Shown: piece by piece, positions 17,562 through 26,618 of the stretch
How the letters are laid out: each line of letters begins with the position of its first letter
How positions within the stretch are numbered: position 1 is the first letter of the stretch
Origin: UBA5614 sp963667535
Lineage (GTDB): Bacteria > Cloacimonadota > Cloacimonadia > Cloacimonadales > Cloacimonadaceae
DNA length: 64,000 bases
Assembly (NCBI GenBank): GCA_963667535.2
Contig: CAXXDU010000002.1
Location: 2,666,001-2,730,000, forward strand
Direction: 5' to 3'
Notes under the pieces: model-generated
Databases searched by the model: none
Seen by the model: the letters and a program-made list of their open reading frames with translations, nothing else
What the model was told of the DNA's origin: nothing
Position numbers and translations under genes: made by a program

Positions 17562-18806
17562 ATGACGACTAAAAGAAAAAAACTGAGTATCTGGACAAAA
17601 CTGGGAATCTTCCTTGCAGTTCTTGGACCAGGTATTGTTACCGGCAGTGTCGATAATGATGCCGGAGGCATTACTACTTATTCTGTTGCGGGTGCAATAT
17701 ATGGCTACAAACTACTCTGGACATTGATACCGGCTTTTATTGTGCTTGTCGTTGTACAGGAAATGAACGCCCGGATGGGAATTGTTACCCGCAAAGGACT
17801 GGCTGATCTTATCCGTGAAAATGTCGGAGTTAAACTCACTTTCTTTATCTTCCTGCCAATTTTATTATCGAATATCTTCAATACTACAACTGAATTTGCC
17901 GGTGTTGCAGGCAGTATGATGGTGTTTGGTATCAGTAAATATATAGGTGTGCCGATTGTTGCATTTATCGTCTGGATAACCGTTGTGAAGGGCACTTATA
18001 AATCTGCAGAACGTATTTTCCTTGTGTTGAGTATGTTACTTCTTTCATATATCGTTTCGGCTTTATTAGGAAACCCCGATTGGAAGGCAATTGGGAATTC
18101 TATAACCAGACCAGAAGTAAACATGAACTTTAAAGAGCTCTCGGTAGTAATTGGCATCATCGGTACTACTATTGCTCCATGGATGCAGTTCTACATGCAA
18201 AGTGCAGTTATTGAAAAAAGACTGCAATTAAAGGATTATAAGTATACTCTCGTAGATGTCGTCGTAGGCTCAATCCTGACTGTTGTTGTGGCAGCCTTTA
18301 TCATCATCGCCTGCGCTTCGACACTACACCTGGAAGGCATTAAAATAGTAGATGCCAAAGATGCAGCACTTGCACTTAGACCCTTTGCTGGCGAGCTATC
18401 ATCTCTTGTGTTTGGATTTGGACTGTTTGCAGCATCAATCTTCTCAGCAACAATACTACCAGTAGCAACAGCGTTTTATGTATGTGAAGCTTTTGGATTT
18501 GAAGCCGGAATTGACAAAACATGGAAAGAAGCGCCTCAATTCTACTGGCTCTATACTTCTATTATTGTCATCGGAGCCGGTATAATTCTAGTGCCCGAAG
18601 CACCTCTGGTTCGCATATGCCTTTGGTCTCAAATCATTAATGGGATTCTATTACCAATTGTGCTGGTCTGTATGATGCTGCTAATTAACAACAAAGAAGT
18701 TATGGGAAAATATGTAAATAACCTGGTGCAGAATATCATCGGCTGGGCGACTATTATCATCCTCATCTGTTTATCTGTTATGTTGTTGGTTCAATCTTTC
18801 ATCTAA
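17562..18806 (+). CDS. Nramp-related divalent metal transporter (NRMT-like)
   Basis: 414 residues with about 11 hydrophobic helices. Overall similarity is to the Nramp/MntH family, but both metal-site motifs differ. The first-helix DPGN is replaced by SVDNDAGGI (about residues 29-37), and the sixth-helix MPH by TTIAPWMQF, so the canonical Met ligand is absent. Loss of that Met is a hallmark of the Nramp-related magnesium transporters (NRMTs), making Mg2+ (or Mn2+) the likely cargo. Co-transcribed with the MgtE-like sensor protein. Ordinary manganese/iron Nramp function is the main alternative. Confidence 0.85.
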   Translation: MTTKRKKLSIWTKLGIFLAVLGPGIVTGSVDNDAGGITTYSVAGAIYGYKLLWTLIPAFIVLVVVQEMNARMGIVTRKGLADLIRENVGVKLTFFIFLPILLSNIFNTTTEFAGVAGSMMVFGISKYIGVPIVAFIVWITVVKGTYKSAERIFLVLSMLLLSYIVSALLGNPDWKAIGNSITRPEVNMNFKELSVVIGIIGTTIAPWMQFYMQSAVIEKRLQLKDYKYTLVDVVVGSILTVVVAAFIIIACASTLHLEGIKIVDAKDAALALRPFAGELSSLVFGFGLFAASIFSATILPVATAFYVCEAFGFEAGIDKTWKEAPQFYWLYTSIIVIGAGIILVPEAPLVRICLWSQIINGILLPIVLVCMMLLINNKEVMGKYVNNLVQNIIGWATIIILICLSVMLLVQSFI

Positions 18807-18952
18807 ATACAAAGAAATCTATATCAATTATTAAACTGAGTGCTTCGATACTATCCAAACATATCGGTAACCGTACATAACAATATTACAATTATTCCCT
18901 CTTCTGATAATTACTACTTGCTAATAATTCGCATTTAGATTATCTTGTCACT

Positions 18953-19396
18953 ATGGATAATTGCAACGCACACGATACCCTAAAAGCAAAGAGGATTCGC
19001 ATTACTAAACAGAGACTTGAGATAATGAAGTCCATTCTGGATATTAGCAATCCTTTTTCAGTAACAGAAGTATATGCATTGAGTTCGCACATTGCAGACC
19101 TGGCTACAGTTTATCGTTTTATCAGGATACTGCAGCAGAACTCAATAATAAGGTCAGTAGCTCAGTTTGCGGATACCCAGTTTTATGAATTGGCTTGTGA
19201 ACACAATCCCAACCACCCTCATTTCCTGTGTAAATCGTGCCATCAACTTATCTGCTTGAACACGCTTAAGACTTCTGATGTTCTCAGGTTGGCTGAATAT
19301 GCCAGATTCCAGTCTGTAGATGATATATGTATTTCCTATAGTGGTACATGCAAAGAATGTGAGTTTAAAGCATCCGAGGAACCAATTCGTGAATAA
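18953..19396 (+). CDS. Fur-family regulator, probably Zur
   Basis: 147 residues. Winged-helix N-terminus (RIRITKQRLEIMKSILD, ATVYRFIRIL) and the dimerisation domain with H-P-H-F, the structural zinc pair CKSCHQLIC and a second C-x-x-C near the end (GTCKEC). Placement directly upstream of and overlapping the zinc ABC operon argues for a zinc sensor rather than an iron sensor (inference). The preceding 146 bases are AT-rich and contain GATAAT and ATTATC half-sites 27 bases apart, a weak operator candidate. Confidence 0.85.
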   Translation: MDNCNAHDTLKAKRIRITKQRLEIMKSILDISNPFSVTEVYALSSHIADLATVYRFIRILQQNSIIRSVAQFADTQFYELACEHNPNHPHFLCKSCHQLICLNTLKTSDVLRLAEYARFQSVDDICISYSGTCKECEFKASEEPIRE

Positions 19397-20267
19397 ATAT
19401 ATCTCCATAATCATCTTAGTCTTAGCATCGGCTTTCTTACTTTTTTCCTGCGCCAGACCAAAGCAGAATCCCGATACTCTTAATATCACTACCTCTTTTT
19501 ACCCGATGTATATCTTTACTCTAAACATTGCTAAAGACATACCCTCCGTTAAAGTAACTAATCTAACCAAGCCTACCACCGGTTGTCTGCATGACTACTC
19601 ATTAGTACCGCAAGAAATGAAAGCGCTGGAAAGCACAGATATCTTCGTTGCCAATGGCGGTGGTATGGAGAGTTTTCTGGATAAAGTAACAAAGACAATT
19701 CCGAAAGACCACATCATTGATTCTTCTTTGGGAGTTGAGCCGATTTCTTCTAATGGCATTGTGAATCCGCATTTCTTTGTCAGTATTTCCAATGCTATCA
19801 ATCAGGTAGAGAACATTAGTAATGGATTGATTAAACTTGACCCTAAGCATAAGAAACAATATCTTGCCAATACAAAGGCTTACATTGCCCGATTAACAAC
19901 TTTGAAAGACAAGATGCACTTATCATTAGCGAATATTAAAGGCAAAAATATCATCACTTTCCATGAGGCATTCCCTTATTTTGCCAGAGAATTCGGTTTG
20001 AATATCGTTGCCGTGATTGAACGTGAACCGGGTAGCGAACCTTCTGCCGGAGAACTGGCAGAAACCATCAATATGATTAAGCAGCAAAACATCAAAGCTA
20101 TTTTTGTAGAGCCGCAGTATTCAGCAAAAGCAGCCGAAACTATTATCAGGGAGTCTTCAGCTAATATCTTTACTCTGGATCCCGCTGTTACAGGCAGTTA
20201 CAATTTAACTGCTTATGAGACAATAATGGAAAAGAACCTATTAACACTTAAGGAGGCATTGCATTGA
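19389..20267 (+). CDS. znuA: Zinc ABC transporter substrate-binding lipoprotein
   Basis: 292 residues from GTG 19389, which overlaps the fur-like stop and has GAGGA upstream; reading further 5' would only duplicate regulator DNA. Signal with lipobox LLFSC (Cys about residue 21), so it is membrane-tethered. Cluster A-I solute-binding protein: metal ligands expected at His in GCLHDYSL, His in NPHFFVS, His in TFHEAFPYF and the acidic residue in TLDPAV. The His-rich loop seen in many ZnuA proteins is missing. The stop overlaps the TTG start of znuC. Confidence 0.9.
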   Translation: MNKYISIIILVLASAFLLFSCARPKQNPDTLNITTSFYPMYIFTLNIAKDIPSVKVTNLTKPTTGCLHDYSLVPQEMKALESTDIFVANGGGMESFLDKVTKTIPKDHIIDSSLGVEPISSNGIVNPHFFVSISNAINQVENISNGLIKLDPKHKKQYLANTKAYIARLTTLKDKMHLSLANIKGKNIITFHEAFPYFAREFGLNIVAVIEREPGSEPSAGELAETINMIKQQNIKAIFVEPQYSAKAAETIIRESSANIFTLDPAVTGSYNLTAYETIMEKNLLTLKEALH

Positions 20268-21037
20268 ACCAGTGTGATATCAAACACGATACCAGGAATA
20301 GCTGCGGACTTTGCTGCACTCAAATAGAGAACTTTGGTGTACAAATCGGCAATGACACTATCATTCATGATATCAATATGCATATCCATTGTGGGCAACT
20401 CACTGCGTTGATAGGTCCTAACGGCGGGGGAAAATCCACTCTTCTGAAAGCCATTATCGGGGAATTACCTCATTCCGGCAAACTGAATTATCTGGATAAC
20501 AAAGGACTGCATACCGGTAAACCCATTCTGGGATATATTCCTCAAAAAATAGATTTTGACAAGCATACTCCTGTCAGCGTGATAGATTTTCTCAGTAGTT
20601 GTATATCCTCCTACCCAATCTGGTTCAGATATAAAAAGAAAGTGACTGACACTATTATGTCAAATCTGGAAAAAGTACAATCAGCTCATTTGGTGAATCG
20701 CAGGTTGGGAGACCTCTCCATTGGCGAGTTACAAAGAGTTTTGCTCTCTCTCGCTCTCAATCCTGTACCGGATATTCTGCTGCTGGATGAACCTATAGCC
20801 GGTGTTGATGCAGGCGGAATGCAGCTTTTTTATGACCTTGTATCTGATTTGCGTGATAGCTATGACCTTACTGTTGTCCTGGTCTCTCACGATTTGGATA
20901 CTGTGGCAAAATATGCGGATAACGTCATTCTGCTCAATGAAACAGTCATTACTTCCGGCAAGCCTGTGGATGTATTCAAACACAAAAAGTTCCTGGAAAC
21001 TTTTGGCATTGATATTATCTCACAACTCAAGGATTAG
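20264..21037 (+). CDS. znuC: Zinc ABC transporter ATP-binding protein
   Basis: 257 residues from TTG 20264, supported by AAGGAGG seven bases upstream. Walker A GPNGGGKST, Q-loop YIPQK, signature LSIGELQRV, Walker B ILLLDEP and the switch His in VSHDLD. An unusual N-terminal extension of about 25 residues holds C4, H8, C14, C17 and C18 (CDIKHD ... CGLCC), a possible metal site. Overlaps znuA at its start; znuB begins 2 bases after its stop. Confidence 0.92.
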   Translation: MNQCDIKHDTRNSCGLCCTQIENFGVQIGNDTIIHDINMHIHCGQLTALIGPNGGGKSTLLKAIIGELPHSGKLNYLDNKGLHTGKPILGYIPQKIDFDKHTPVSVIDFLSSCISSYPIWFRYKKKVTDTIMSNLEKVQSAHLVNRRLGDLSIGELQRVLLSLALNPVPDILLLDEPIAGVDAGGMQLFYDLVSDLRDSYDLTVVLVSHDLDTVAKYADNVILLNETVITSGKPVDVFKHKKFLETFGIDIISQLKD

Positions 21038-21039
21038 CT

Positions 21040-21867
21040 GTGGAACTGATTTATCATATCTTTGAAGCTCTCATCCCGTTTGACTGGATACAATACACCT
21101 TTATGAAAAACGCTTTGCTGGCGGTTTTGCTCATTGCTCCTTCTTATGCCATATTAGGAACGTTGATTGTCAATAACCGCATGGCTTTCTTTTCAGATTC
21201 ACTCGGACACAGCATTCTTACGGGTATAGCCATTGGTACCATTCTTGGCTTGGGAAATCCTGTCTGGGCGATGTTGCTCTTTGGTATCTGTTTCTCCATC
21301 ATGTTTTATGTAATCAAGACCTATGCCAAAATCAGTATTGACACTGTTATTGGTGTTCTATCTTCTCTGTTTGTTTCTTTAGGTGTTGTTATTCTGTCCA
21401 AAGGCGGAAATTTTAACAAGTATGCCGTTTATCTGATTGGAGATTTACTCAGCATTACACCGACGGAAATCCTCTTACTCGTCGTCTTGCTGGTAATTAT
21501 TGTTGTATTTTGGATTCTGCTCTTTAATCGCTTGCTATTCTTTAGTATAGCTCCATCCATTGCCCAAAGCAGAGGATTGAAACAAAGGCTCAATGAGATT
21601 ATCTTTTCATGCCTGATTGCCACAATAATCATCGTTTCCATCCGTTGGGTGGGAATCCTGATAATCAATTCTCTGTTGATATTACCTGCTGCCACAGCCA
21701 GAAATCTCTCGCGCAATATCAGAAGCTATCACATCTACAGCATCGCAATTTCCATATTCTCCTGCCTTGCTGGTCTGATTCTCTCTTACTATCTGGATAC
21801 TTCCACCGGTGCTACAATTGCCTTACTCTGCTCAGTTCTGTTCTTACTATCTCTCTTCAAACAATAA
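21040..21867 (+). CDS. znuB: Zinc ABC transporter permease
   Basis: 275 residues from GTG 21040. About eight hydrophobic helices; contains the ABC-3 family segments MAFFSDSLGHSILTGIAIG near the N-terminus and LLILPAATARNLSRN near the C-terminal third. Completes the import operon. Followed by a long perfect hairpin. Confidence 0.92.
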   Translation: MELIYHIFEALIPFDWIQYTFMKNALLAVLLIAPSYAILGTLIVNNRMAFFSDSLGHSILTGIAIGTILGLGNPVWAMLLFGICFSIMFYVIKTYAKISIDTVIGVLSSLFVSLGVVILSKGGNFNKYAVYLIGDLLSITPTEILLLVVLLVIIVVFWILLFNRLLFFSIAPSIAQSRGLKQRLNEIIFSCLIATIIIVSIRWVGILIINSLLILPAATARNLSRNIRSYHIYSIAISIFSCLAGLILSYYLDTSTGATIALLCSVLFLLSLFKQ

Positions 21868-21979
21868 AAGCTTCTTTCTTTTCTTTTAACCTTATTCATA
21901 ACGCGTTCGGAATACATTCTCCGGTTCCCCATGTGTTCCCTGTTCATTACTCAATCAATCCAAGGTATCAGGGTCATAT

Positions 21980-22024
21980 ATGTAAGGGGTATCTAAGGGA
22001 AAACCCCTTAGATACCCCTTACAT
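21980..22024. repeat. Long perfect hairpin between zinc import and efflux operons
   Basis: ATGTAAGGGGTATCTAAGGG pairs over 20 bases with its exact complement, leaving a loop of about five bases. The next bases (CTCTCTTTAAT) are only mildly T-rich, so it may be a terminator for znuB or a member of the hairpin group also seen at 33884 and 34213. The rest of 21868-22119 holds nothing else that I recognise. Confidence 0.75.
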
Positions 22025-22119
22025 CTCTCTTTAATCTCCAAAGGATTGTACAAGTGCGAAGCATGTAAGAAGCAGAAGGATGGCTAGCTGCATTTGCGCT
22101 AAAAAGTATAAAGAAAAGC

Positions 22120-22154
22120 TTGACATATCTTCACATATGAATATGTATGCATAT
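22120..22154 (+). promoter_or_regulatory. Promoter and ArsR/SmtB-type operator of the zinc efflux operon
   Basis: TTGACA at 22120-22125, a 16-base spacer, and -10 TATGTA at 22142-22147. An imperfect palindrome ATATG-AATATGTATG-CATAT (22135-22154) covers the -10 region and resembles SmtB/CzrA operators. Repression by the adjacent regulator, relieved by zinc, is the expected logic. Confidence 0.65.
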
Positions 22155-22174
22155 ATTAATAAGTGGAGTTTGTT

Positions 22175-22525
22175 ATGAAAGCAGAACAGTGTTTATGCAA
22201 GAATATTCCCCAAAAGAAGATAGATAAGATTCTCAGGGTAATGCCGGATAATGAAAGAGTGGAAATGCTGAGTGAATTGTTTAAACTGTTTGGAGACCCT
22301 TCCCGTTTGAGAATTATTCATATCCTGATGCATCAGGAATTATGTGTGGCAGATTTGGCTATTTTGGTCAATATGCAGCAACCTGCTGTATCACAACAAC
22401 TCAAACTGCTCAGGATTGCCAGACTGGTTAAATACCGTAAGGAAGGCAAGACTATTTATTATGCGCTTGATGATAAACATGTAAGCGAGATTTTCAAAGT
22501 CGCTTTAAAACATTTGCATGAGTAA
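22175..22525 (+). CDS. Zinc-responsive ArsR/SmtB-family repressor
   Basis: 116 residues from ATG 22175 (GTGGAG six bases upstream; an in-frame GTG at 22163 lies inside that site). Winged helix with LFKLFGDPSRLRIIHIL and QPAVSQQLKLLR. The C-terminal helix has D-K-H, then His 11 residues after that His, and Glu three further on (DKHVSEIFKVALKHLHE). This is exactly the alpha-5 D-x-H-x10-H-x2-E zinc site of SmtB/ZiaR. The alpha-3 stretch is ELCVADL, one Cys short of the CadC/ArsR ELCVCDL site. Zinc sensing is therefore more likely than arsenic or cadmium sensing. Confidence 0.9.
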   Translation: MKAEQCLCKNIPQKKIDKILRVMPDNERVEMLSELFKLFGDPSRLRIIHILMHQELCVADLAILVNMQQPAVSQQLKLLRIARLVKYRKEGKTIYYALDDKHVSEIFKVALKHLHE

Positions 22526-22528
22526 AAT

Positions 22529-22558
22529 AGTAGCCGTGACAATCTTGTCCCGGCTGCT
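22529..22558 (+). promoter_or_regulatory. Intra-operon hairpin between repressor and ATPase genes
   Basis: AGTAGCCG (22529-22536) pairs with CGGCTGCT (22551-22558), one G-U pair, with an inner GACA/TGTC stem. No T-run. It could tune the relative expression of the repressor and pump or stabilise one mRNA end. Confidence 0.4.
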
Positions 22559-22573
22559 GTCTGGAAGGATATG

Positions 22574-24646
22574 ATGGTAACTGAAGAATACATACTTGAA
22601 AACCTGTGCTGCGCTGATTGTGCAGCCAAGATTGAGGAACAGATTGGCAACCTGAAAGAAGTAGATGCTGTACGTCTTGATTTTATTAAAAAGACCTTGT
22701 GTGTGGACATCAAAAATAACCAGACTCTGGAAAAGCCAATTCACAAAATCATCAAGGCGATTGAACCCGACATCAGGATTTATACATCCAAACAAGCAGA
22801 CATAATAAGCGAAACTAAGGTGCCCATTTCGTTGATAACTGCTGGTCTGGGTGTGATAGTTTTAGTAGCTACATTGCTTCTTAAACCAGCTGATGAGACT
22901 AGAAATTATCTTTTGTTATCTGCCTACATATTAAGCAGTTGGAAGGTGTTATACAATGCACTGGTTAAAGTGCTTCACCTTACTTTTATGGATGAACATT
23001 TCCTGATGAGTATTGCTTCCCTGGGTGCAATTTATCTGGGAGAATATCCAGAGGCTATCGCTGTAATGGTGCTTTATGAAATTGGACAGTATTTTGAAAA
23101 TAAAGCTGTTAATAGTTCACGTACTTCCATCCAGGAACTGCTTAATCTGAAACCTGATTTGGTTCATAGGATGGTTAATGATAAAGTTAGCGATGTTTTG
23201 ATTGCAGACGTTCGCATCGGAGAATTGATAGCAATATTGCCGGGAGAAAGAGTGCCGCTGGATGGTGAAGTTGTCTTTGGACAATCCTCACTTGATACAT
23301 CTGCTTTGACAGGTGAAACACTACCTCAGACTATTGATATAGGAGATGTCATTATCAGCGGAGCAATGAATCTTACTGGAAGAATTACGGTTAAAGTCAG
23401 TTCCACAGATGCTGACAGTACAGTTACCAGAATATTGAAACTGGTAGAAACTGCAGCTCTGCGGAAAAGCCGTTCTGAGCGTTTTGTTACGCGTTTTGCC
23501 AAAAAATACACGCCTTCAGTAGTTCTCGCTGCAATCTGTATCACACTGATACCCAGCGTTGTATTGCAGCAGGACTTTGATATCTGGTTCAAACGAGCGC
23601 TTATCTTTCTGATTGTTTCCTGTCCCTGCGCACTGGTTATATCAATTCCACTCACCAATTACGCAGCTATCGGGGCAGCAGCCAGACGAGGCATTTTGCT
23701 CAAGGGCAGCAATTTTCTGGATGCTTTGACCAGAGCAACCACTTTTGTCTATGATAAAACAGGAACTCTGACCACAGGCAAACTCACGATTCAGGAAGTT
23801 TATCCACTTGAGAATGTCTCTGAAGAACAACTGGCAAAGGCAGCTCTTACCTGCGAAGAGAATTCCAACCACCCCATCGCCATGGCAATCAGGCAGAAAT
23901 ATTCCGGTACTCTCGAAACGAAACCTTCTTTGTTACACAAGGAATTTCATGGTAAAGGCATCAAAGCTCAGACTACAGAAGCTACATACTATGCCGGAAG
24001 CCAGGTCTTTATGAAAGATATGGATATTCGTTTTATACCATCAGAACCCTTGGAAACATGTATCTTTTTAGCTGAAGGTGATTCCTGCCTTGGATTTATT
24101 ACCTTTAAAGATGAAATCAAACCCGGTATGTCAGAAGTTATTCGTAAGCTAAAACGCTTAGGAGTAAAAAACCACATCATGCTGACCGGCGATCATGAAT
24201 ATCAGGCTAAGAAAGTAGCAGAAGCATTGAAGCTAAAGAAATTCTTTGCACGCCTGCTACCTGATCAAAAGCTCAAAGAGTTGGAAAATATTGAACAAGC
24301 TCAATCTGCTCCTGTTGCCTTCATTGGAGATGGGTTGAATGATGCACCTGTGCTTTCGCGTGCAGAAATCGGCATTGCCATGGGTGCGATTGGCAATCCG
24401 GCATCGATTGAAGCTGCTGATATCGTGCTGATGCAGGATGAGCCCCAGCAATTGCTGGAAGCCGTGATTATGGCAAGGAAAGCTAAAAGTATCATGTGGC
24501 AGAATATTATCTTTGCCATGGGCATAAAACTTGTCGTGATGGTACTCGGTACAATGGGACTGGCTAACCTTTGGGAAGCAGTTATCTGCGATGTGGGAGT
24601 TACGCTGATAGCTATAGCCAACGCTATGCGTCTGTTGCGTAATTGA
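22574..24646 (+). CDS. zntA: Zinc/cadmium/lead-exporting P1B-type ATPase
   Basis: 690 residues; ATG 22574 has better spacing from GGAAGG than the ATG at 22571. One N-terminal heavy-metal domain with LCCADCAAK, actuator motif TGETLP, membrane motif SCPCALV, phosphorylation site DKTGTLT, SNHPIA (HP locus) and GDGLNDAPVLS. The last helix contains CDVGVTLIAIANAMRLL, where the Asp matches the metal-site Asp of ZntA-type pumps rather than the CopA pattern. Exports Zn2+, Cd2+ or Pb2+ to the periplasm. Follows the zinc repressor by 48 bases. Confidence 0.94.
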   Translation: MVTEEYILENLCCADCAAKIEEQIGNLKEVDAVRLDFIKKTLCVDIKNNQTLEKPIHKIIKAIEPDIRIYTSKQADIISETKVPISLITAGLGVIVLVATLLLKPADETRNYLLLSAYILSSWKVLYNALVKVLHLTFMDEHFLMSIASLGAIYLGEYPEAIAVMVLYEIGQYFENKAVNSSRTSIQELLNLKPDLVHRMVNDKVSDVLIADVRIGELIAILPGERVPLDGEVVFGQSSLDTSALTGETLPQTIDIGDVIISGAMNLTGRITVKVSSTDADSTVTRILKLVETAALRKSRSERFVTRFAKKYTPSVVLAAICITLIPSVVLQQDFDIWFKRALIFLIVSCPCALVISIPLTNYAAIGAAARRGILLKGSNFLDALTRATTFVYDKTGTLTTGKLTIQEVYPLENVSEEQLAKAALTCEENSNHPIAMAIRQKYSGTLETKPSLLHKEFHGKGIKAQTTEATYYAGSQVFMKDMDIRFIPSEPLETCIFLAEGDSCLGFITFKDEIKPGMSEVIRKLKRLGVKNHIMLTGDHEYQAKKVAEALKLKKFFARLLPDQKLKELENIEQAQSAPVAFIGDGLNDAPVLSRAEIGIAMGAIGNPASIEAADIVLMQDEPQQLLEAVIMARKAKSIMWQNIIFAMGIKLVVMVLGTMGLANLWEAVICDVGVTLIAIANAMRLLRN

Positions 24647-24654
24647 TGCTTTTA

Positions 24655-24683
24655 TTGACAAAATAAGACCCCTTTGATTTAAT
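24655..24683 (+). promoter_or_regulatory. Candidate thrS promoter
   Basis: TTGACA 24655-24660, 17-base spacer, TTTAAT 24678-24683. Too little 5' leader follows for a T-box or a thrS operator. Confidence 0.5.
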
Positions 24684-24711
24684 GAAATAAATTACCTGAA
24701 CTGGAGACATT

Positions 24712-26616
24712 ATGTTATTGCGTATTACATTACCTGATTCATCTATTAAGGAGTATTCTGCTCCTGTAACTCCGCTCAAAGTAGCGGAAGACATCTCTCC
24801 CCGCCTGGCTGATGCTGCGATAGCGGCTGAAGTTAATGGCAAACTGGTTGACTTAAATCACGAAATAACCGAAGATAGCAATCTTGTGTTACATACATTT
24901 ACTACCGAAACCGGAAAAGAAATATACTGGCACAGCACATCACATCTGATGGCGCAGGCTGTAAAGCAGCTTTATCCCAAAGTAAAAGTCACAATCGGTC
25001 CTGCCATTGAGCAAGGCTTTTACTATGATTTTGACAGGGATGAACCCTTTACTGAGGAAGAATTGCTCAAAATTGAAGCACGCATGAAAGAGCTGACTGC
25101 TCAAAATCTGCCTTATACCCGCAAAGAACTGAGCAAACAGGAAGCTATTGATATGTTTGCCGCACAAAACGAAGATTATAAGATTGAGCTGATTCAAGCT
25201 ATTCCGGATGGAGATATCATCTCTACTTATCAACAAGGTGACTTCATAGACCTGTGCAGAGGACCACATCTCCCCCATACCGGCAAGATAAAAGCCTTTA
25301 AACTGCTCAAGACTTCCGGCGCTTACTGGCGTGGTGATGAAAAGAACAAGATGCTCAAACGTATCTATGGCATCAGTTTTCCCAGCAATAAAGAGCTGAC
25401 AGCTTACCTTGATATGCTGGAAGAAGCCAAGAAACGCGACCACCGCAAGCTGGGTAAAGACCTTGACCTCTTTTCCATGGACGATGAAGTCGGACCCGGA
25501 CTCGTATTGTGGCATCCCAATGGCGCTATGATTCGCCATCTTATTGAAGAATACTGGAAGGATATGCATCTCAGGCATGGATACAAGTTTGTCTATTCTC
25601 CGCATGTTGGACGCAGTAACCTTTGGCACACCAGCGGACATCTGGGCTTTTACAACGAAAACATGTATGCTCCGATGGATATTGACGGTCAGGAATATTA
25701 TATCAAACCGATGAACTGTCCCTTCCATATTGCTATTTACAAATCTGCCATGCACAGTTATCGTGAATTGCCTATGCGCCTTGCTGAGCTTGGCACTGTT
25801 TACCGTTATGAACGCTCCGGCGTATTGCACGGTCTGATGCGGGTGCGCGGCTTTACTCAGGATGATGCGCATATCATTTGTACTGCAGAGCAGCTTCCCA
25901 CAGAAGTTGAGAATATTCTTACCTTCTCCATGGACATGCTCAGACACTTTGGCTTTGAAAACTTCCAGATTTATCTTTCCACCAAGCCGGAACATCCCGT
26001 TGGAGAAGACAAGGACTGGGAAATTGCGACCGAAACTCTGCGCAAGTCTCTGGAAAAACTGGGCATAGATTATGCCGTGGATGAAGGTGGCGGAGCATTC
26101 TATGGTCCCAAGATAGATATCAAGATTAAAGATGCTTTAAACAGAGCCTGGCAGTGCACTACCATTCAGTTTGACTTCAACCTGCCTACCAGGTTTAACA
26201 TGGAATATATCGGAGCCGATAATCAGGCTCACAGACCTTATATGGTACACAGAGCAGTTTTAGGCTCTATGGAACGCTTCTTTGGCACTCTGCTGGAATA
26301 CCATGCTGGTAATCTGCCTCTGTGGTTGTGTCCCGTCCAGGTTATGGTTATTCCTATCACTGATGCACAGATTGAATATGCCAAAGAACTTACTACGAAG
26401 CTCTTAGCACAGGGTATCAGAGCTGAAAGTGATATGCGCAGCGAAAAGATTGGCTATAAAATCAGGGAAGCTGAGCTTAAAAAGATACCGTTTATGCTTA
26501 TCATCGGTAAGAATGAAGTTGAGAATGATAAAGTAACCTTGCGCCGTCATACTGTAGGCGACCTTGGTTCCATGGAATTAGCTGACGCCATCACTAAGAT
26601 CAAAGAAGAACATTAA
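24712..26616 (+). CDS. thrS: Threonyl-tRNA synthetase
   Basis: 634 residues, full length. N-terminal TGS domain (ITLPDSSIKEYSAPVTPLKVAEDIS), editing domain with HSTSHLMAQAV and GFYYDF, class II catalytic motifs including MNCPFHIAIYKS, YRYERSGVLHGLMRVRGFTQDDAHI and MVHRAVLGSMERF, then the anticodon-binding domain (VQVMVIPIT). A 351-codon open frame on the opposite strand is a shadow. RBS CTGGAG upstream. Confidence 0.97.
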   Translation: MLLRITLPDSSIKEYSAPVTPLKVAEDISPRLADAAIAAEVNGKLVDLNHEITEDSNLVLHTFTTETGKEIYWHSTSHLMAQAVKQLYPKVKVTIGPAIEQGFYYDFDRDEPFTEEELLKIEARMKELTAQNLPYTRKELSKQEAIDMFAAQNEDYKIELIQAIPDGDIISTYQQGDFIDLCRGPHLPHTGKIKAFKLLKTSGAYWRGDEKNKMLKRIYGISFPSNKELTAYLDMLEEAKKRDHRKLGKDLDLFSMDDEVGPGLVLWHPNGAMIRHLIEEYWKDMHLRHGYKFVYSPHVGRSNLWHTSGHLGFYNENMYAPMDIDGQEYYIKPMNCPFHIAIYKSAMHSYRELPMRLAELGTVYRYERSGVLHGLMRVRGFTQDDAHIICTAEQLPTEVENILTFSMDMLRHFGFENFQIYLSTKPEHPVGEDKDWEIATETLRKSLEKLGIDYAVDEGGGAFYGPKIDIKIKDALNRAWQCTTIQFDFNLPTRFNMEYIGADNQAHRPYMVHRAVLGSMERFFGTLLEYHAGNLPLWLCPVQVMVIPITDAQIEYAKELTTKLLAQGIRAESDMRSEKIGYKIREAELKKIPFMLIIGKNEVENDKVTLRRHTVGDLGSMELADAITKIKEEH

Positions 26617-26618
26617 TC

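Noticed and set aside
24940..25995. 351-codon open frame on the minus strand inside thrS
   Set aside because: Fully antisense to the well-supported thrS catalytic core; low-complexity hydrophobic translation with no domain.
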